Positions 26,269 to 35,684 of a stretch of DNA of 64,000 nucleotides are shown in pieces. How positions within the stretch are numbered: the first letter of the stretch is position 1; each line of letters starts with the position of its first letter. The translations under genes were made by a program, and so were the position numbers. Below the pieces are notes generated by a model. That model did not search any database and was not told where the DNA came from. It saw only the letters and a program-made list of their open reading frames with translations. Source of the DNA: an uncultured Lachnospiraceae bacterium (GTDB lineage: Bacteria > Bacillota > Clostridia > Lachnospirales > Lachnospiraceae); contig CAMNSD010000015.1 of assembly GCA_946554445.1 (NCBI GenBank), forward strand, positions 32,927-96,926, in the 5' to 3' direction.

Positions 26269-26339
26269 TTCGTCCAATGCCATTCTTTTTCATCCAATTA
26301 TAAATCTTTTTGGACGAAAAAATCAATTTGTTGGACGAA
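26269..26339 (-). promoter_or_regulatory. Fic promoter with four evenly spaced operator half-sites
   Basis: TTCGTCCAA (26269-26277), TTCATCCAA (26289-26297), TTGGACGAA (26310-26318) and TTGGACGAA (26331-26339) start 20, 21 and 21 bases apart, two copies in each orientation. Between and over them lies a minus-strand promoter: TTGATT (26321-26326), 18 bases, TATAAT (26297-26302). The innermost copy reaches close to the ribosome binding site. Confidence 0.75.
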
Positions 26340-26384
26340 AAAATTTACAAATTTTTATAATAAACAGGCAAAGTTCAAAAGTAA

Positions 26385-26406
26385 TGGGGCTGTCGAAACA
26401 GCCCCA
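26385..26406 (-). terminator. Intrinsic terminator
   Basis: TGGGGCTGT pairs with ACAGCCCCA around a 4-base loop; on the minus strand it is followed by TTACTTTT. It ends the GH94 transcript. Confidence 0.7.
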
Positions 26407-26421
26407 CTGCTTTTGTCAGTC

Positions 26422-29121
26422 TCAAATAAGACTGATGATTATTTCATGAATCTCGTCCGATAATGTTGCAAGCATCTGCCGGGAAAGGATGACGAAATGG
26501 TTGTCCTTAACGATAATTTCCTTGCCGTCACAGGATGCGGAGCCAATCGCATAGGCGCCGAAATCCTTCCCAGATTCATTACGATAAATAATTCGGAACG
26601 TTTTACCGGCGAAAGGAACGGTGATGGAGGCTGTTGCGTTCTCATCAAACTGTTCCGCCAGCAGTTTAGGGTAGACAGTCAGTTCCCCAGCCTCTCCGTG
26701 GACGCCGAAAACTTCTGTGATCATGGTCATCATAAACCAGCTTGCGGCGCCGGTCAGGTAATGATACATGCCCCGTCCATCAGCGCGGAAATACTCCGGG
26801 ATGCCCGGATATATATGGCTGGTATTAAAGTCAAGGGCAGTTGCAGCCAGTGTTTTCAGTGCTTTCCAGCCCTCTTTTACAAAGCCGCGGCGATACAGGG
26901 CGTTAGCGTACATGACCGTCATATGGGAGAAAACGGCTCCGTTTTCTTTCTCTCCATAGGCAAATCCAAACATTCTGCCCATATCAAATTTCAATTCCTG
27001 AAAATCCGTATTCAGGCGATAGCCGCCAATCTTTTCCCGATAGAGATAATGATCAGCGCTTTTGACAATCTTGTGAATCTGTTCGTCTTGGGCGGTGCCG
27101 CTCATAATGGCAAATACCTGACCTGTCAGCATCATGCGGACTTGGTCGTTGTGTACTCCCTCCACAGATTGGCCGTGATTGTCGTAATAACTGTTAAACC
27201 ACCCTTCTTCCCCAGAAATTGTAACCCACTCCTGGGATCTGATATGGTTCATCAACCAGTCTGCCTTTGCGGACAGGTTGGCGGCAAGTAAAGAAAGGGA
27301 GAAGCTGCTGCGTTTTCCGTGGATTGTATGACGGCAGCGCTGCAGGTAATCCGCTAATATCTGATGCTTCCGGTCGATGTCATCATACATTTGAGGTTCG
27401 TCTTCCAGCAGGACGGCGATTTCTTCCAGCAGTTCCACCGTATGCGTAGAGGAAGCGTTGTCCAGAACTCGGAGTATGGCGGCCAGATCCTGTAAGTTGC
27501 CGGCATAGGCACAGGTAAAGGCAACGCTTTCCCCGTGTTCTGCCGCCATGTCCAGGGCATCATTCCAGTCTGCACCGCGCAGGCGATAGATATTATGATC
27601 ACCCACTTCATAAAAGGAGGTGAGCTGTTGAATCAGCAGGTGCTCCAGAATACTGCCTGTGTAAATCTCATTTTCTACGGTAAGCTGTTGGCTGCCGTCT
27701 GTCGGGGACCAGTCAGTATCAATATCGGTTCCGCGCAGAGTCTGCGCATCTTTAAAATATGGAACCTGTTTATATAGAATCTCAAAATCCCCTGTCTGAT
27801 TCATATAAAGTTTGGTGGTCATTAACGGCCAGAGGGCGTGGTCCATCCAGACACGGGCTATACCGTTGCGGTCTGCAATGAAGTTACCGTCCCCGCTTCC
27901 AATGATAGTCGCATTTGTGCCATCAATGCGGACGCCGCCGTAATTTGCGGCAATCATCTTCCCCACGCCATGAGGTTCCATCAACAGCAACGACAGGCAG
28001 TCCTGCCACAAATCCCGCCATCCACGGCCGCCGCGGCCATAATCGTGATGGGGCAGGAAAGAACAGCCGAATATGCGGCGCAGAAATGGTTGAAAACTGA
28101 TCCATTTCATAAGTTGGTCAAAGTCGGAGTCTTTGGTGTGATAGCTGACGGATACTTGGTCCTGCCAATAGGTCTTGGTCTTAGTCAAAGCATCCTGTAC
28201 CTTTTTTGAGGTATTGTATTGTTGAATCACATCTGCAATCTGGGTTTCTGCATCTTCTATGCCCAGCAGCATAATATATTCGGCTTTTTCCATGGGGGCA
28301 AGAGAAATCTTTTCAAAACGCATTGCGCCCATGGCCTCTTTTCCCTCGGCGCTGCTGAAAGCCGGGACGCCGGGATACTGTTCGTATATGGCGCGGGGAT
28401 GAGTGTAGGTTCCACCTTCTCCGATATAATCCTCTACGGTGGGGTAGAAACCTTCCGCTGTATTGCCATTGCCGGTAAAACCGCTGACATGGTAGGTTTT
28501 ATGATTCGGGCGATGGCCTTTTTCGTCAAAAGACATGGTGGGGCAGACTAAAATACTGCTCTCATTCGTCCGGATACGATGCAGCATGGAAGTAACATTC
28601 CTGTGGTCGCGGATGTTGTCTGCGCTGCGGCCGTAAAGAGGGATGGCGCCGTAGGCAGTCAGCTGCAGCGTATCTTTAGACATATTTTGCACAGTCACAT
28701 ACATAACTTCCACATTATGTTCTCTTGGAATAAATGAGGTGACGATGGTTTCGATTGGAAGAGATTTGGAAGAGCGTTTTAAGGTCTGCCACATAAAACC
28801 GGCGGACAGTTCGCAATCGTCCTGTGCGGGAGAAAATTTGGCCGCCTCTTGCTCGGCGGAGGCGCCCATGGCGGAATATACGCCCATTCCGTCCACGACG
28901 CACCAGAAATTTCTGACAGAGCGATTATTATGCAGGTTTTCGGAACTTACAGGCTCCAGAAGGAAGGTTTCCTGATCCATCTTTGCATCGCCGCCAAGGG
29001 TTGGCGTAACGCAGCTTTTTAGTCCGTTTTCCGAGGCAAGTGGAAAATACAGATAACTTGTATTTTCAGGCTGTTTCATAGTAAAACTTCCATGTTCATC
29101 AATAAATGTTATGTCTTTCAA
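26422..29121 (-). CDS. GH94 family glycoside phosphorylase
   Basis: This 899-residue protein reads as a GH94 (cellobiose phosphorylase-like) enzyme: an N-terminal beta sandwich (TSYLYFPLASENGL, TPTLGGDAK), then an (alpha/alpha)6 barrel with LRGADWNDALDM, where the DWND motif (518-521) contains the catalytic acid. Such enzymes cleave beta-glucosidic disaccharides or oligosaccharides with phosphate to release a sugar 1-phosphate. There is no signal peptide, so it acts inside the cell. The length and N-terminal motifs fit the laminaribiose or beta-1,2-oligoglucan phosphorylase branches as well as cellobiose, so specificity is open. The start is TTG, with AAAGGAG 8 bases upstream. A TATAAT (minus strand, 29204-29209) may be its promoter. 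Confidence 0.85.
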   Translation of the reverse strand: MKDITFIDEHGSFTMKQPENTSYLYFPLASENGLKSCVTPTLGGDAKMDQETFLLEPVSSENLHNNRSVRNFWCVVDGMGVYSAMGASAEQEAAKFSPAQDDCELSAGFMWQTLKRSSKSLPIETIVTSFIPREHNVEVMYVTVQNMSKDTLQLTAYGAIPLYGRSADNIRDHRNVTSMLHRIRTNESSILVCPTMSFDEKGHRPNHKTYHVSGFTGNGNTAEGFYPTVEDYIGEGGTYTHPRAIYEQYPGVPAFSSAEGKEAMGAMRFEKISLAPMEKAEYIMLLGIEDAETQIADVIQQYNTSKKVQDALTKTKTYWQDQVSVSYHTKDSDFDQLMKWISFQPFLRRIFGCSFLPHHDYGRGGRGWRDLWQDCLSLLLMEPHGVGKMIAANYGGVRIDGTNATIIGSGDGNFIADRNGIARVWMDHALWPLMTTKLYMNQTGDFEILYKQVPYFKDAQTLRGTDIDTDWSPTDGSQQLTVENEIYTGSILEHLLIQQLTSFYEVGDHNIYRLRGADWNDALDMAAEHGESVAFTCAYAGNLQDLAAILRVLDNASSTHTVELLEEIAVLLEDEPQMYDDIDRKHQILADYLQRCRHTIHGKRSSFSLSLLAANLSAKADWLMNHIRSQEWVTISGEEGWFNSYYDNHGQSVEGVHNDQVRMMLTGQVFAIMSGTAQDEQIHKIVKSADHYLYREKIGGYRLNTDFQELKFDMGRMFGFAYGEKENGAVFSHMTVMYANALYRRGFVKEGWKALKTLAATALDFNTSHIYPGIPEYFRADGRGMYHYLTGAASWFMMTMITEVFGVHGEAGELTVYPKLLAEQFDENATASITVPFAGKTFRIIYRNESGKDFGAYAIGSASCDGKEIIVKDNHFVILSRQMLATLSDEIHEIIISLI

Positions 29122-29301
29122 TGTGGAGGCTCCTTTCTGTGATTTGTTTTTTCAATTTCATAGTGGAATGGTGACGTTAATCCTAAAAAATCATTACATA
29201 AAAATTATATAAGAATTTCGAGGCACAGAAAACAAAAATATGAAGAAAAATATTAAAATCATGACATAAATCGGAATCTATAGGTATCACGGATAAAATA
29301 C

Positions 29302-31299
29302 TCAGAAAAGCAGTGGCAGGCTGATCGTAAATGTGGTGCCTTTCCCTTCTGTGGATTCTACCGTAATCTGTCCGCCATGCTCTATGACGATGGCCCGGGT
29401 AATGGCAAGGCCCAGCCCCTGTCCGCCCTTGTCAGCGCGGGTAGTGTAGGAACGATGGAAAATATGGGGCAGATCTTTTTTGGATATCCCACATCCCGTA
29501 TCTGCGACTGTGATATAAGCGACAGTTTCATCCACCGTCAAGGAGAGTGAGATTTCTCCATCGGCAGGCGTAAAGTCGGTGGCATTATACAGCAGGTTTT
29601 CCAGGGCACGGAAAAGCTGATCGCGGCTGGCCATGACGCGGCATGGATGAGAGTCGATTTTTTCTGTAAAATTAGTTCCGTTCAGTTCTATGATAGGACG
29701 GCAGTTGCGTCCAAAATCGGAGAGAAAGGTGTTCAGTACGACAGGTTCCATGGCCATGGGGGAGCTGGTCTGTGCAGCTATTTCCTGGATGGATTTGAGA
29801 CGTCTGGATAAAATATCGCACTGTTCTTCTATTTGAATCATTCTCTCGTGGGTATCTTCATCCAACATAATGTCATTTAAGCGGATGATCTGCGCCATGT
29901 TGGAGAGAGAAGTTAAGGGCGATTTCATATCGTGTCCCAGTTCTGCGATCAACTGTCCTCTCTCAGCGAGGAGTTTCTGTAAATGTCTTGTTTTTTCCTG
30001 TACTTCTTCCTGTAAATGCAGGCTAAGAGTTCTGTTTTCTTCGGCCATGGCGTGGTTTTGTTGTACCATCAGGACAGCAAAGGCGATGACCATACAGAAG
30101 GTTCCGTATTCTTCCGGATACGCGCCGATAAACGGTTCATATCCGCCAATGGAGAGGACTCCGTACAACAGGCAGATGCCGTTTGCGGAGGCGGCCGCAA
30201 GAATGACCTTGGTGTGGGCAATGCCTGTAAAAACACCATAAATGTTAAGGCTGATGAAAAGACCAGCCATGAGCAGCTTATACCAGGAGATGAAGATCCC
30301 ATACAGGGGGATAAGATATGGCACGGTAGGCAGTATAAACATGGGAAACACAATGACTATCCCAAGAACGCTCAGGGCAATGGCGCGCAGAGTGTTTTGG
30401 AATCGCTGGGAGCCATTTGGCAAAAACAGCAGGAGCGCAATCTGCAGGGAGAAATAGATTCCCAACATCGCAGCCCCGTCTTCTAAGGCATAAAGAGTCC
30501 GCACAAGCGGTACTCCTGCCAGTCGGAAGAAGGGATAACAGATGCGCAGAGCAAAGGAAATACTTATCATGCCGAAGTAAAATATCACCCGGTCCGTCTC
30601 AGTCTTGCGGCGTTTCCAGAGTATAATGCAAAACAAAGAGAGGGTGAGGGAGACTGCAAAAAGCAGTCCATAGACGAATATCCGGGCGGCAAGCAGATGA
30701 TGGATGCTGTCAGGATCCCCGATGACGGGCGCATACCAGATGCCACCGTAATAATGGGAGTAATTGGCGGTCTGGACGATCAGTTCCGCCTCTCCGTCCA
30801 GGGCAAAAGAGAAGAAAGAATCCCGAATCAAAGGACTGTAGTTCTCCGGGTTTACTTCTCCCGTATGACCAAGACACTGCCCGTCCACGAACACCCTAGC
30901 GGCGCATAGGGGTTCTGGAAGATAGAGCGTAAACATGCCGTTTCCCCGAAGGGGCAGACGCCATGTGGCGATGCCATAAGGATCTCTGTCCTCATGAAAT
31001 GGGGAAAGATTGGGATATTCCCCAGCCCAAGTGTCGTAGGCCGTATGACTTTCTGCAGCCTGAGAAGTAAAATCTTCCGGGGAAAGCAAAACGTCGGGAT
31101 ACAATGTCCAGCCGTCCACAAGGGAAAAATATCCTATTTGGGGGATTTGTGTAAAATTATCTTGTGTATGCGCGGCTTTTGCTATATATTTGTTATCATA
31201 ACAGGTGATTGCCCACAGCCCGAGCAATGTCAGGATGGAAGCGCTGGCCATGACTAGGACCGCCTGTTTCATGTGTTTGGAAAAGATTGTCTGTTTCAT
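29302..31299 (-). CDS. Membrane sensor histidine kinase (7TMR-DISM type)
   Basis: This protein of about 665 residues has one N-terminal transmembrane helix, an extracytoplasmic beta-sandwich (about 50-205), seven transmembrane helices (about 210-430) in the 7TMR-DISM style, a short coiled coil and a kinase core. His456 lies in AELGHDMKSPL. The ATPase domain shows ENLLYNATDF, DTGCGIS and GQGLGLAI. The start at 31299 is preferred because GGAG lies 6 bases upstream. The response regulator at 33362-34054 on the same strand is the likely partner although a gene on the other strand lies between. Confidence 0.9.
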   Translation of the reverse strand: MKQTIFSKHMKQAVLVMASASILTLLGLWAITCYDNKYIAKAAHTQDNFTQIPQIGYFSLVDGWTLYPDVLLSPEDFTSQAAESHTAYDTWAGEYPNLSPFHEDRDPYGIATWRLPLRGNGMFTLYLPEPLCAARVFVDGQCLGHTGEVNPENYSPLIRDSFFSFALDGEAELIVQTANYSHYYGGIWYAPVIGDPDSIHHLLAARIFVYGLLFAVSLTLSLFCIILWKRRKTETDRVIFYFGMISISFALRICYPFFRLAGVPLVRTLYALEDGAAMLGIYFSLQIALLLFLPNGSQRFQNTLRAIALSVLGIVIVFPMFILPTVPYLIPLYGIFISWYKLLMAGLFISLNIYGVFTGIAHTKVILAAASANGICLLYGVLSIGGYEPFIGAYPEEYGTFCMVIAFAVLMVQQNHAMAEENRTLSLHLQEEVQEKTRHLQKLLAERGQLIAELGHDMKSPLTSLSNMAQIIRLNDIMLDEDTHERMIQIEEQCDILSRRLKSIQEIAAQTSSPMAMEPVVLNTFLSDFGRNCRPIIELNGTNFTEKIDSHPCRVMASRDQLFRALENLLYNATDFTPADGEISLSLTVDETVAYITVADTGCGISKKDLPHIFHRSYTTRADKGGQGLGLAITRAIVIEHGGQITVESTEGKGTTFTISLPLLF

Positions 31300-31372
31300 G
31301 ATGGTCTCCATTTCGAGGCATTGATGTGATGGTATCATAAACGGCCATCTGATCGGTGAAAGGAACAGCTGC

Positions 31373-33355
31373 ATGAAAAATTTTAAAAAGAGTTTATGGC
31401 CAATGGCCTTTATAATTGCATTTTCATTATATCTGTTTGCGGCGCCTGTGGCAATGGCGGCGCCTGCGGATACTGTCAGTCAAAACACAACGCAGGATGT
31501 AAAGACAACCGTCAGCCAGAACACAACGCAGGATGTAAAGACAACCGTCAGCCAGAACACAACGCAGGGTGTAAAGACAACTGTCAGCCAGAACACAATA
31601 GAAGATGTAAAAGCGGATGACAGTCAGGAAGCTGAACCGGATACAGTATCTACGGCAGATGAATTTACGGCGTGGCTGGAGGAGCACAAAAACGGCGGCG
31701 GCAATGTAAAATTGACCAATAATATTGTCCTAAAAGAATTTTATTATTTTACACCTAACGGAGCCAATCTGCCGGACATTATTGTAGATATGGATATTTA
31801 CAGGATTACTGTTGCCGGCAATATCTGTTTTTTTAGCGACGGGCATCTTGTATTTCGTGGCAAAGCCAACAGTGAGGGTATCTTTCATGTGAACAAAGGC
31901 GGAGTGCTGACACTTGACGGTGTTGTTGTGGAAGGTACGGCACAGGGGGCTTCCCCACAATATACCCTATGGCAGGAGGAGGGTGCAGGCCTTCTTATAG
32001 GGAACACTTATTCCGAATGTATTGTGTCCGGAGAGATTCATTATGCAGACATGCCTCTTGTGACAGAATCTGCTTCCGTCTGCGTTATTGTAGAAAAGGG
32101 ACAGTCCGCAGACGGTTTGTTTCCAGTGCAGGTCAGATGTAATGTCAACTATCAGGGGCAGGTACGGTATAATGAACTGGTACCGGTTTCCTGGAATCTT
32201 ACAGGAACCGAAGTGTTTCAGGAAAAGAGACAGCGGTTCCAGGTGGAAGGGTTTTCTTCCCAGGCAGCTTTTGAGGTGGCGCCGGTCTGTACAGTGGTTT
32301 ATAATGATTATCCTCTGACTTTTACCAATGTGGACGCCTTTATGCGTGATAAAGTATACTATTTTCAGGGCGATTATACGAAACCCCAGGGGATGTTCCC
32401 TCTCATCGTGACTGCGGAATACTCTTTTGACGGCAAAAGCTGGATTGAGCATGAAGAAAGTACTGTAACCAACGACAAGGAGCCATTTTGTATTTATTTC
32501 TTACGCAATCAATGGAATCAGGAACAGAATCCTTACATCTATATCCGTCTACGAGGAAAGAAAGATGATAAGATATATTTATCCAACGTACTGCGTTATA
32601 AGGCCGACAGCATGAATGTGGCGGAAGATCTAGGTGGCAGCCGCGGCGGCGGCACTTCTATTGTTGATCCACCGGACGAGCCAAAGGATGATGATTCCAA
32701 TGGCACATCTTCGGGGAATCAGAAACCGTCAGGCAGTCAAAAGCCTTCGGATGATCACAAACCTTCGCAAGATAGCCGTCCGCAGGGGACAGAGTCTGAA
32801 AATTATAGAGATAAAAGCAACGCGCCTGAGGCATCAGATACAGATGTCTCTCCTGTAAGTGACAGCAACGATGCAGATCAGAACATCGCTCAGACCATTA
32901 CACAGAATGCTGAGGATGCCGACGTGTCCCTGAACAGTAATCTCCCTGGGAGTGCGGATAACGATGATCCTTCCACAACTGTTATCCCGGAAAATCGGAA
33001 TGTCGAAACTAGGACTAGTATTGATGGAAATAATGATTCCGGCACAGGGGAAGCAGATGAGGAAACAGTCCCAAAAGGAACCGTGGAAATTATGTCGAAG
33101 GAACTGGCAGCCGCTACAGCGGAAGGAAACGGCGAGGACGTCGGTAAACGCCAGCAGAAAATGATAAATCAAAGACTTAACATTACCAAAAATGTTGCGC
33201 TTGTGCTGGGGTTTGTCACAGTGTCGGCCGGCGTCGGCGTAGCAGGATATTTTGTTCATACAAGCAGCCTGCGCAGACACAAGCGGAAAAAGAAAGTCAC
33301 TCCAAAGAACAGCCGCCAAAAGGGCAAAAGCAATAAAACGAGAGCAGAAAGATAA
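31373..33355 (+). CDS. Secreted, membrane-anchored protein with N-terminal repeats
   Basis: This 660-residue protein has a signal peptide (1-29, cleavage after AMA). Four 12-residue repeats (VSQNTTQDVKTT) occupy about 35-82. A region with short stacked strands (VKLTNNIVLKEFYYF, LTLDGVVVEGTA) resembles a right-handed beta helix. A Ser/Asn/Asp-rich linker (about 425-580) leads to a transmembrane helix (VALVLGFVTVSAGVGVAGYF) and a strongly basic cytoplasmic tail. Enclosed by kinase and regulator genes on the opposite strand, it may be their sensed partner or target. I do not recognise a named family. Confidence 0.75.
   Translation: MKNFKKSLWPMAFIIAFSLYLFAAPVAMAAPADTVSQNTTQDVKTTVSQNTTQDVKTTVSQNTTQGVKTTVSQNTIEDVKADDSQEAEPDTVSTADEFTAWLEEHKNGGGNVKLTNNIVLKEFYYFTPNGANLPDIIVDMDIYRITVAGNICFFSDGHLVFRGKANSEGIFHVNKGGVLTLDGVVVEGTAQGASPQYTLWQEEGAGLLIGNTYSECIVSGEIHYADMPLVTESASVCVIVEKGQSADGLFPVQVRCNVNYQGQVRYNELVPVSWNLTGTEVFQEKRQRFQVEGFSSQAAFEVAPVCTVVYNDYPLTFTNVDAFMRDKVYYFQGDYTKPQGMFPLIVTAEYSFDGKSWIEHEESTVTNDKEPFCIYFLRNQWNQEQNPYIYIRLRGKKDDKIYLSNVLRYKADSMNVAEDLGGSRGGGTSIVDPPDEPKDDDSNGTSSGNQKPSGSQKPSDDHKPSQDSRPQGTESENYRDKSNAPEASDTDVSPVSDSNDADQNIAQTITQNAEDADVSLNSNLPGSADNDDPSTTVIPENRNVETRTSIDGNNDSGTGEADEETVPKGTVEIMSKELAAATAEGNGEDVGKRQQKMINQRLNITKNVALVLGFVTVSAGVGVAGYFVHTSSLRRHKRKKKVTPKNSRQKGKSNKTRAER
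31475..31618 (+). repeat. Four 36-bp in-frame tandem repeats
   Basis: Units start at 31475, 31511, 31547 and 31583. They encode VSQNTTQDVKTT and variants within the secreted protein. Confidence 0.9.
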
Positions 33356-33361
33356 AACGGG

Positions 33362-34054
33362 TTACAGGTCATTCTCATCGTCAGGAACGAAGAGATATCC
33401 TTTGTAACGTTTGGTCTGGATGTAATCGTGGTCGGGACATAGTTCATAGAGTTTTCTGCGGATACGTCCCATAATGACTTGCAGGGATTTCTGTCCTTTA
33501 TTGATAGGCGCTTTCCACACAGAGTCATAAATTTGGTCTGGGGTAAAAATCTCGCCGGGATGTTTGGCCAAAAAATACAGCACATCAAATTCATATGAGG
33601 AAAAGTCCACGGAGCGGGAGTCATAACTTGCGCTGCAGGAGGAGGGACTGATGGAAAAAGGGCCAAAGGTGAGCGTTTTGGGTGGCTCGGCAGCCCTGCC
33701 TGCCCGGATACGCGCCTGCACCCGCAGTTCCAGTTCTTTCAAACTATAAGGTTTGCATACATAGTCGTCGCCGCCTACAGAGAGTCCGCGGATACGGCTT
33801 TCTTCTTCGGTATAACCAGAGAGAAAGACAATGGGGAGACCGGTTTTAGAACGTATTTTTTCACAAAGCACAAAGCCGTCCATGCCTGGAAGGTCTACGT
33901 CCAGAATGACACAGTCTAACGCATTGGTCAGAATAATCTCTTCCGCCATCTCAGCGGTATCGGCGCAGATCACATCATAGCCCATCGCATGGAAAAAAGT
34001 CTGATTGTTCTCTAATATCATGGGATCGTCATCCACCATTAACACCTTGTACAT
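33362..34054 (-). CDS. OmpR/PhoB-family response regulator
   Basis: This 230-residue protein has a receiver domain with the acidic pair VDDD (8-10), phospho-acceptor Asp52 in ILDVDLPGMDG and the switch Lys in CKPYSLKEL. A C-terminal winged helix (about 125-230) has VIMGRIRRKL and IQTKRYKGYLF. It should be phosphorylated by the kinase at 29302-31299 and bind direct repeats near its targets. It is divergent from the start of the partner-switching locus, so that locus may be one of its targets. Confidence 0.9.
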   Translation of the reverse strand: MYKVLMVDDDPMILENNQTFFHAMGYDVICADTAEMAEEIILTNALDCVILDVDLPGMDGFVLCEKIRSKTGLPIVFLSGYTEEESRIRGLSVGGDDYVCKPYSLKELELRVQARIRAGRAAEPPKTLTFGPFSISPSSCSASYDSRSVDFSSYEFDVLYFLAKHPGEIFTPDQIYDSVWKAPINKGQKSLQVIMGRIRRKLYELCPDHDYIQTKRYKGYLFVPDDENDL

Positions 34055-34139
34055 CTATTCACCTCTTAAATATTGATTCAAACTTAAGTATAACATAAAA
34101 ATATTTGCTTATATTTTATATTTTTGCCGCGAAAATAAA

Positions 34140-34165
34140 CGTCAGGTAACAATCGCCGCCTGACG
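34140..34165. promoter_or_regulatory. Hairpin in divergent promoter region
   Basis: CGTCAGG (34140-34146) pairs with CCTGACG (34159-34165) between the divergent regulator and phosphatase genes, in an AT-rich stretch. It is not at the end of any gene, so it is more likely an operator or leader hairpin than a terminator. Confidence 0.4.
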
Positions 34166-34208
34166 CTCATTTTATGTATAAAATGATATAAAATAGGGAT
34201 ATCGCTCT

Positions 34209-35636
34209 ATGCTTAAGGAGATTGTTGATGCTATGGATGCAATGCATTTAGATATTTTTAAGTTAAACGAAAAAAAGGCGAACCGTTATACGGCCTTCTG
34301 CCTGCTGATCGCAGCAGGAATTGCGGCGCTGATGTGGATCTTGAATATACTGGGATTTTTCATAGTGGATAAGGGGCTGATGAATACTGCCATGCCTGTC
34401 GGTGTGGCTTTATTTTTACTGCCTTCTTTTCTGGTACATATGTGGAAGGGGCAGGAGTGGTTATTGAAATATCTCATTATGGGATGTTTTCTTCTGGGGC
34501 TGGGGATTCTTTCGTCTACGCTGACGATTCAGTTAGTGATGGCTTGGTCTTGCCCGATCATCCTATCCTGTCATTATTATTCCCCCAAATTTGCACATAT
34601 TACGTTGGCTGGGGCACTGCTGTGTATGCTCTGTTCGGTATATGTTGGTCTGTATTTTGGAGTGTGGGATGCCAATATGATGCGCTGCACGGATCTGCCG
34701 GGAGACGCCGCGTTCCGGGCGGCTTTTATCAGGGAGGCTACAGCGGCCGGAGACAATCTTTTACTGCGGGTATTCAATTTTTATTATATTCCGCGGGCGG
34801 TGATCCTGGTGGTGGTCTATTTGATCGGCGTTACCCTCTCTAAGCGGACGCATGGTCTGCTCAAACAGCAGGAACTGGATAATCGGGAGAAGGAGCGGAT
34901 TGGAGCGGAACTTCATGTGGCCACCCAAATTCAGGCGTCCATGCTTCCCTGCGTTTTTCCGGCGTTTCCGGAATATGAGGAGTTCGATATTTATGCGTCC
35001 ATGAGTCCGGCCAAAGAAGTGGGCGGCGATTTCTATGATTTCTTTTTGGTGGACCAGGATCACCTGGCGCTTGTGATGGCGGACGTTTCTGGGAAAGGGG
35101 TGCCTGCGGCCCTGTTTATGATGATTACCAAGACTTTGCTCAAAAACGCGGCCCAGTCGGGACTTTCTCCCAGGGAGGCCATGGAAAAGGTCAATAACCA
35201 GCTTTTGGAAAATAACGAGGCAGGGATGTTCGTCACTGTCTGGCTGGGAATCTATGAGATTTCCAGCGGAAAATTGACGGCGGCCAATGCGGGGCATGAA
35301 TATCCGGCGGTAAAACGGGCAGGTGGTTCTTTTGAACTGTTCAAAGATAAACATGGCTTTGTGATGGCGGGTATGGAGGATGTCTGTTATCAGGAATACG
35401 TGATAGAACTCCATCAGGGCGATATGCTGTTTGTGTATACCGACGGCGTGGCGGAGGCTTCCGATGAGGAGAACCGGCTTTATGGCACAGACAGGATGCT
35501 GGAAGCCTTAAACAGAAAGAAAGATGTCGGTTCCCAGGAACTTCTTCAGGAGGTCAGGGCGGATATTGACCGCTTTGTGGGCAACGCGATGCAGTTCGAT
35601 GATATTACCATGATGGCGGTCAAGATCAGGAAATGA
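34209..35636 (+). CDS. Membrane PP2C-type SpoIIE/RsbU phosphatase
   Basis: This 475-residue protein has about six transmembrane helices in the first 211 residues and a PP2C/SpoIIE domain from about 230 to 475. The metal-binding residues are present: Asp274 in EVGGDFYDF, Asp292 in ADVSGKG, Asp412 in YTDGVAEA and FDDIT near 463. Such enzymes dephosphorylate STAS-type anti-anti-sigma proteins. The membrane part is the likely sensor and differs from that of the second phosphatase at 46708. It is the first gene of a long rightward locus. The STAS protein at 38096 is the obvious substrate. Confidence 0.9.
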   Translation: MLKEIVDAMDAMHLDIFKLNEKKANRYTAFCLLIAAGIAALMWILNILGFFIVDKGLMNTAMPVGVALFLLPSFLVHMWKGQEWLLKYLIMGCFLLGLGILSSTLTIQLVMAWSCPIILSCHYYSPKFAHITLAGALLCMLCSVYVGLYFGVWDANMMRCTDLPGDAAFRAAFIREATAAGDNLLLRVFNFYYIPRAVILVVVYLIGVTLSKRTHGLLKQQELDNREKERIGAELHVATQIQASMLPCVFPAFPEYEEFDIYASMSPAKEVGGDFYDFFLVDQDHLALVMADVSGKGVPAALFMMITKTLLKNAAQSGLSPREAMEKVNNQLLENNEAGMFVTVWLGIYEISSGKLTAANAGHEYPAVKRAGGSFELFKDKHGFVMAGMEDVCYQEYVIELHQGDMLFVYTDGVAEASDEENRLYGTDRMLEALNRKKDVGSQELLQEVRADIDRFVGNAMQFDDITMMAVKIRK

Positions 35637-35684
35637 CAGCGGGATGGTCCTAGAGTGAAAGGGTGACTGTGAAAGGAGAGACAT

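Noticed and set aside
26497..28551. Plus-strand open frames across the GH94 gene
   Set aside because: They are the reverse of a clearly assigned 899-residue enzyme and show no domain or start signal.
31475..31618. 36-bp repeats as a possible CRISPR or mobile repeat
   Set aside because: They are contiguous, in frame and code for a 12-residue repeat of the secreted protein.
34140..34165. Hairpin as a transcription terminator
   Set aside because: No gene ends there on either strand; it lies between divergent starts.
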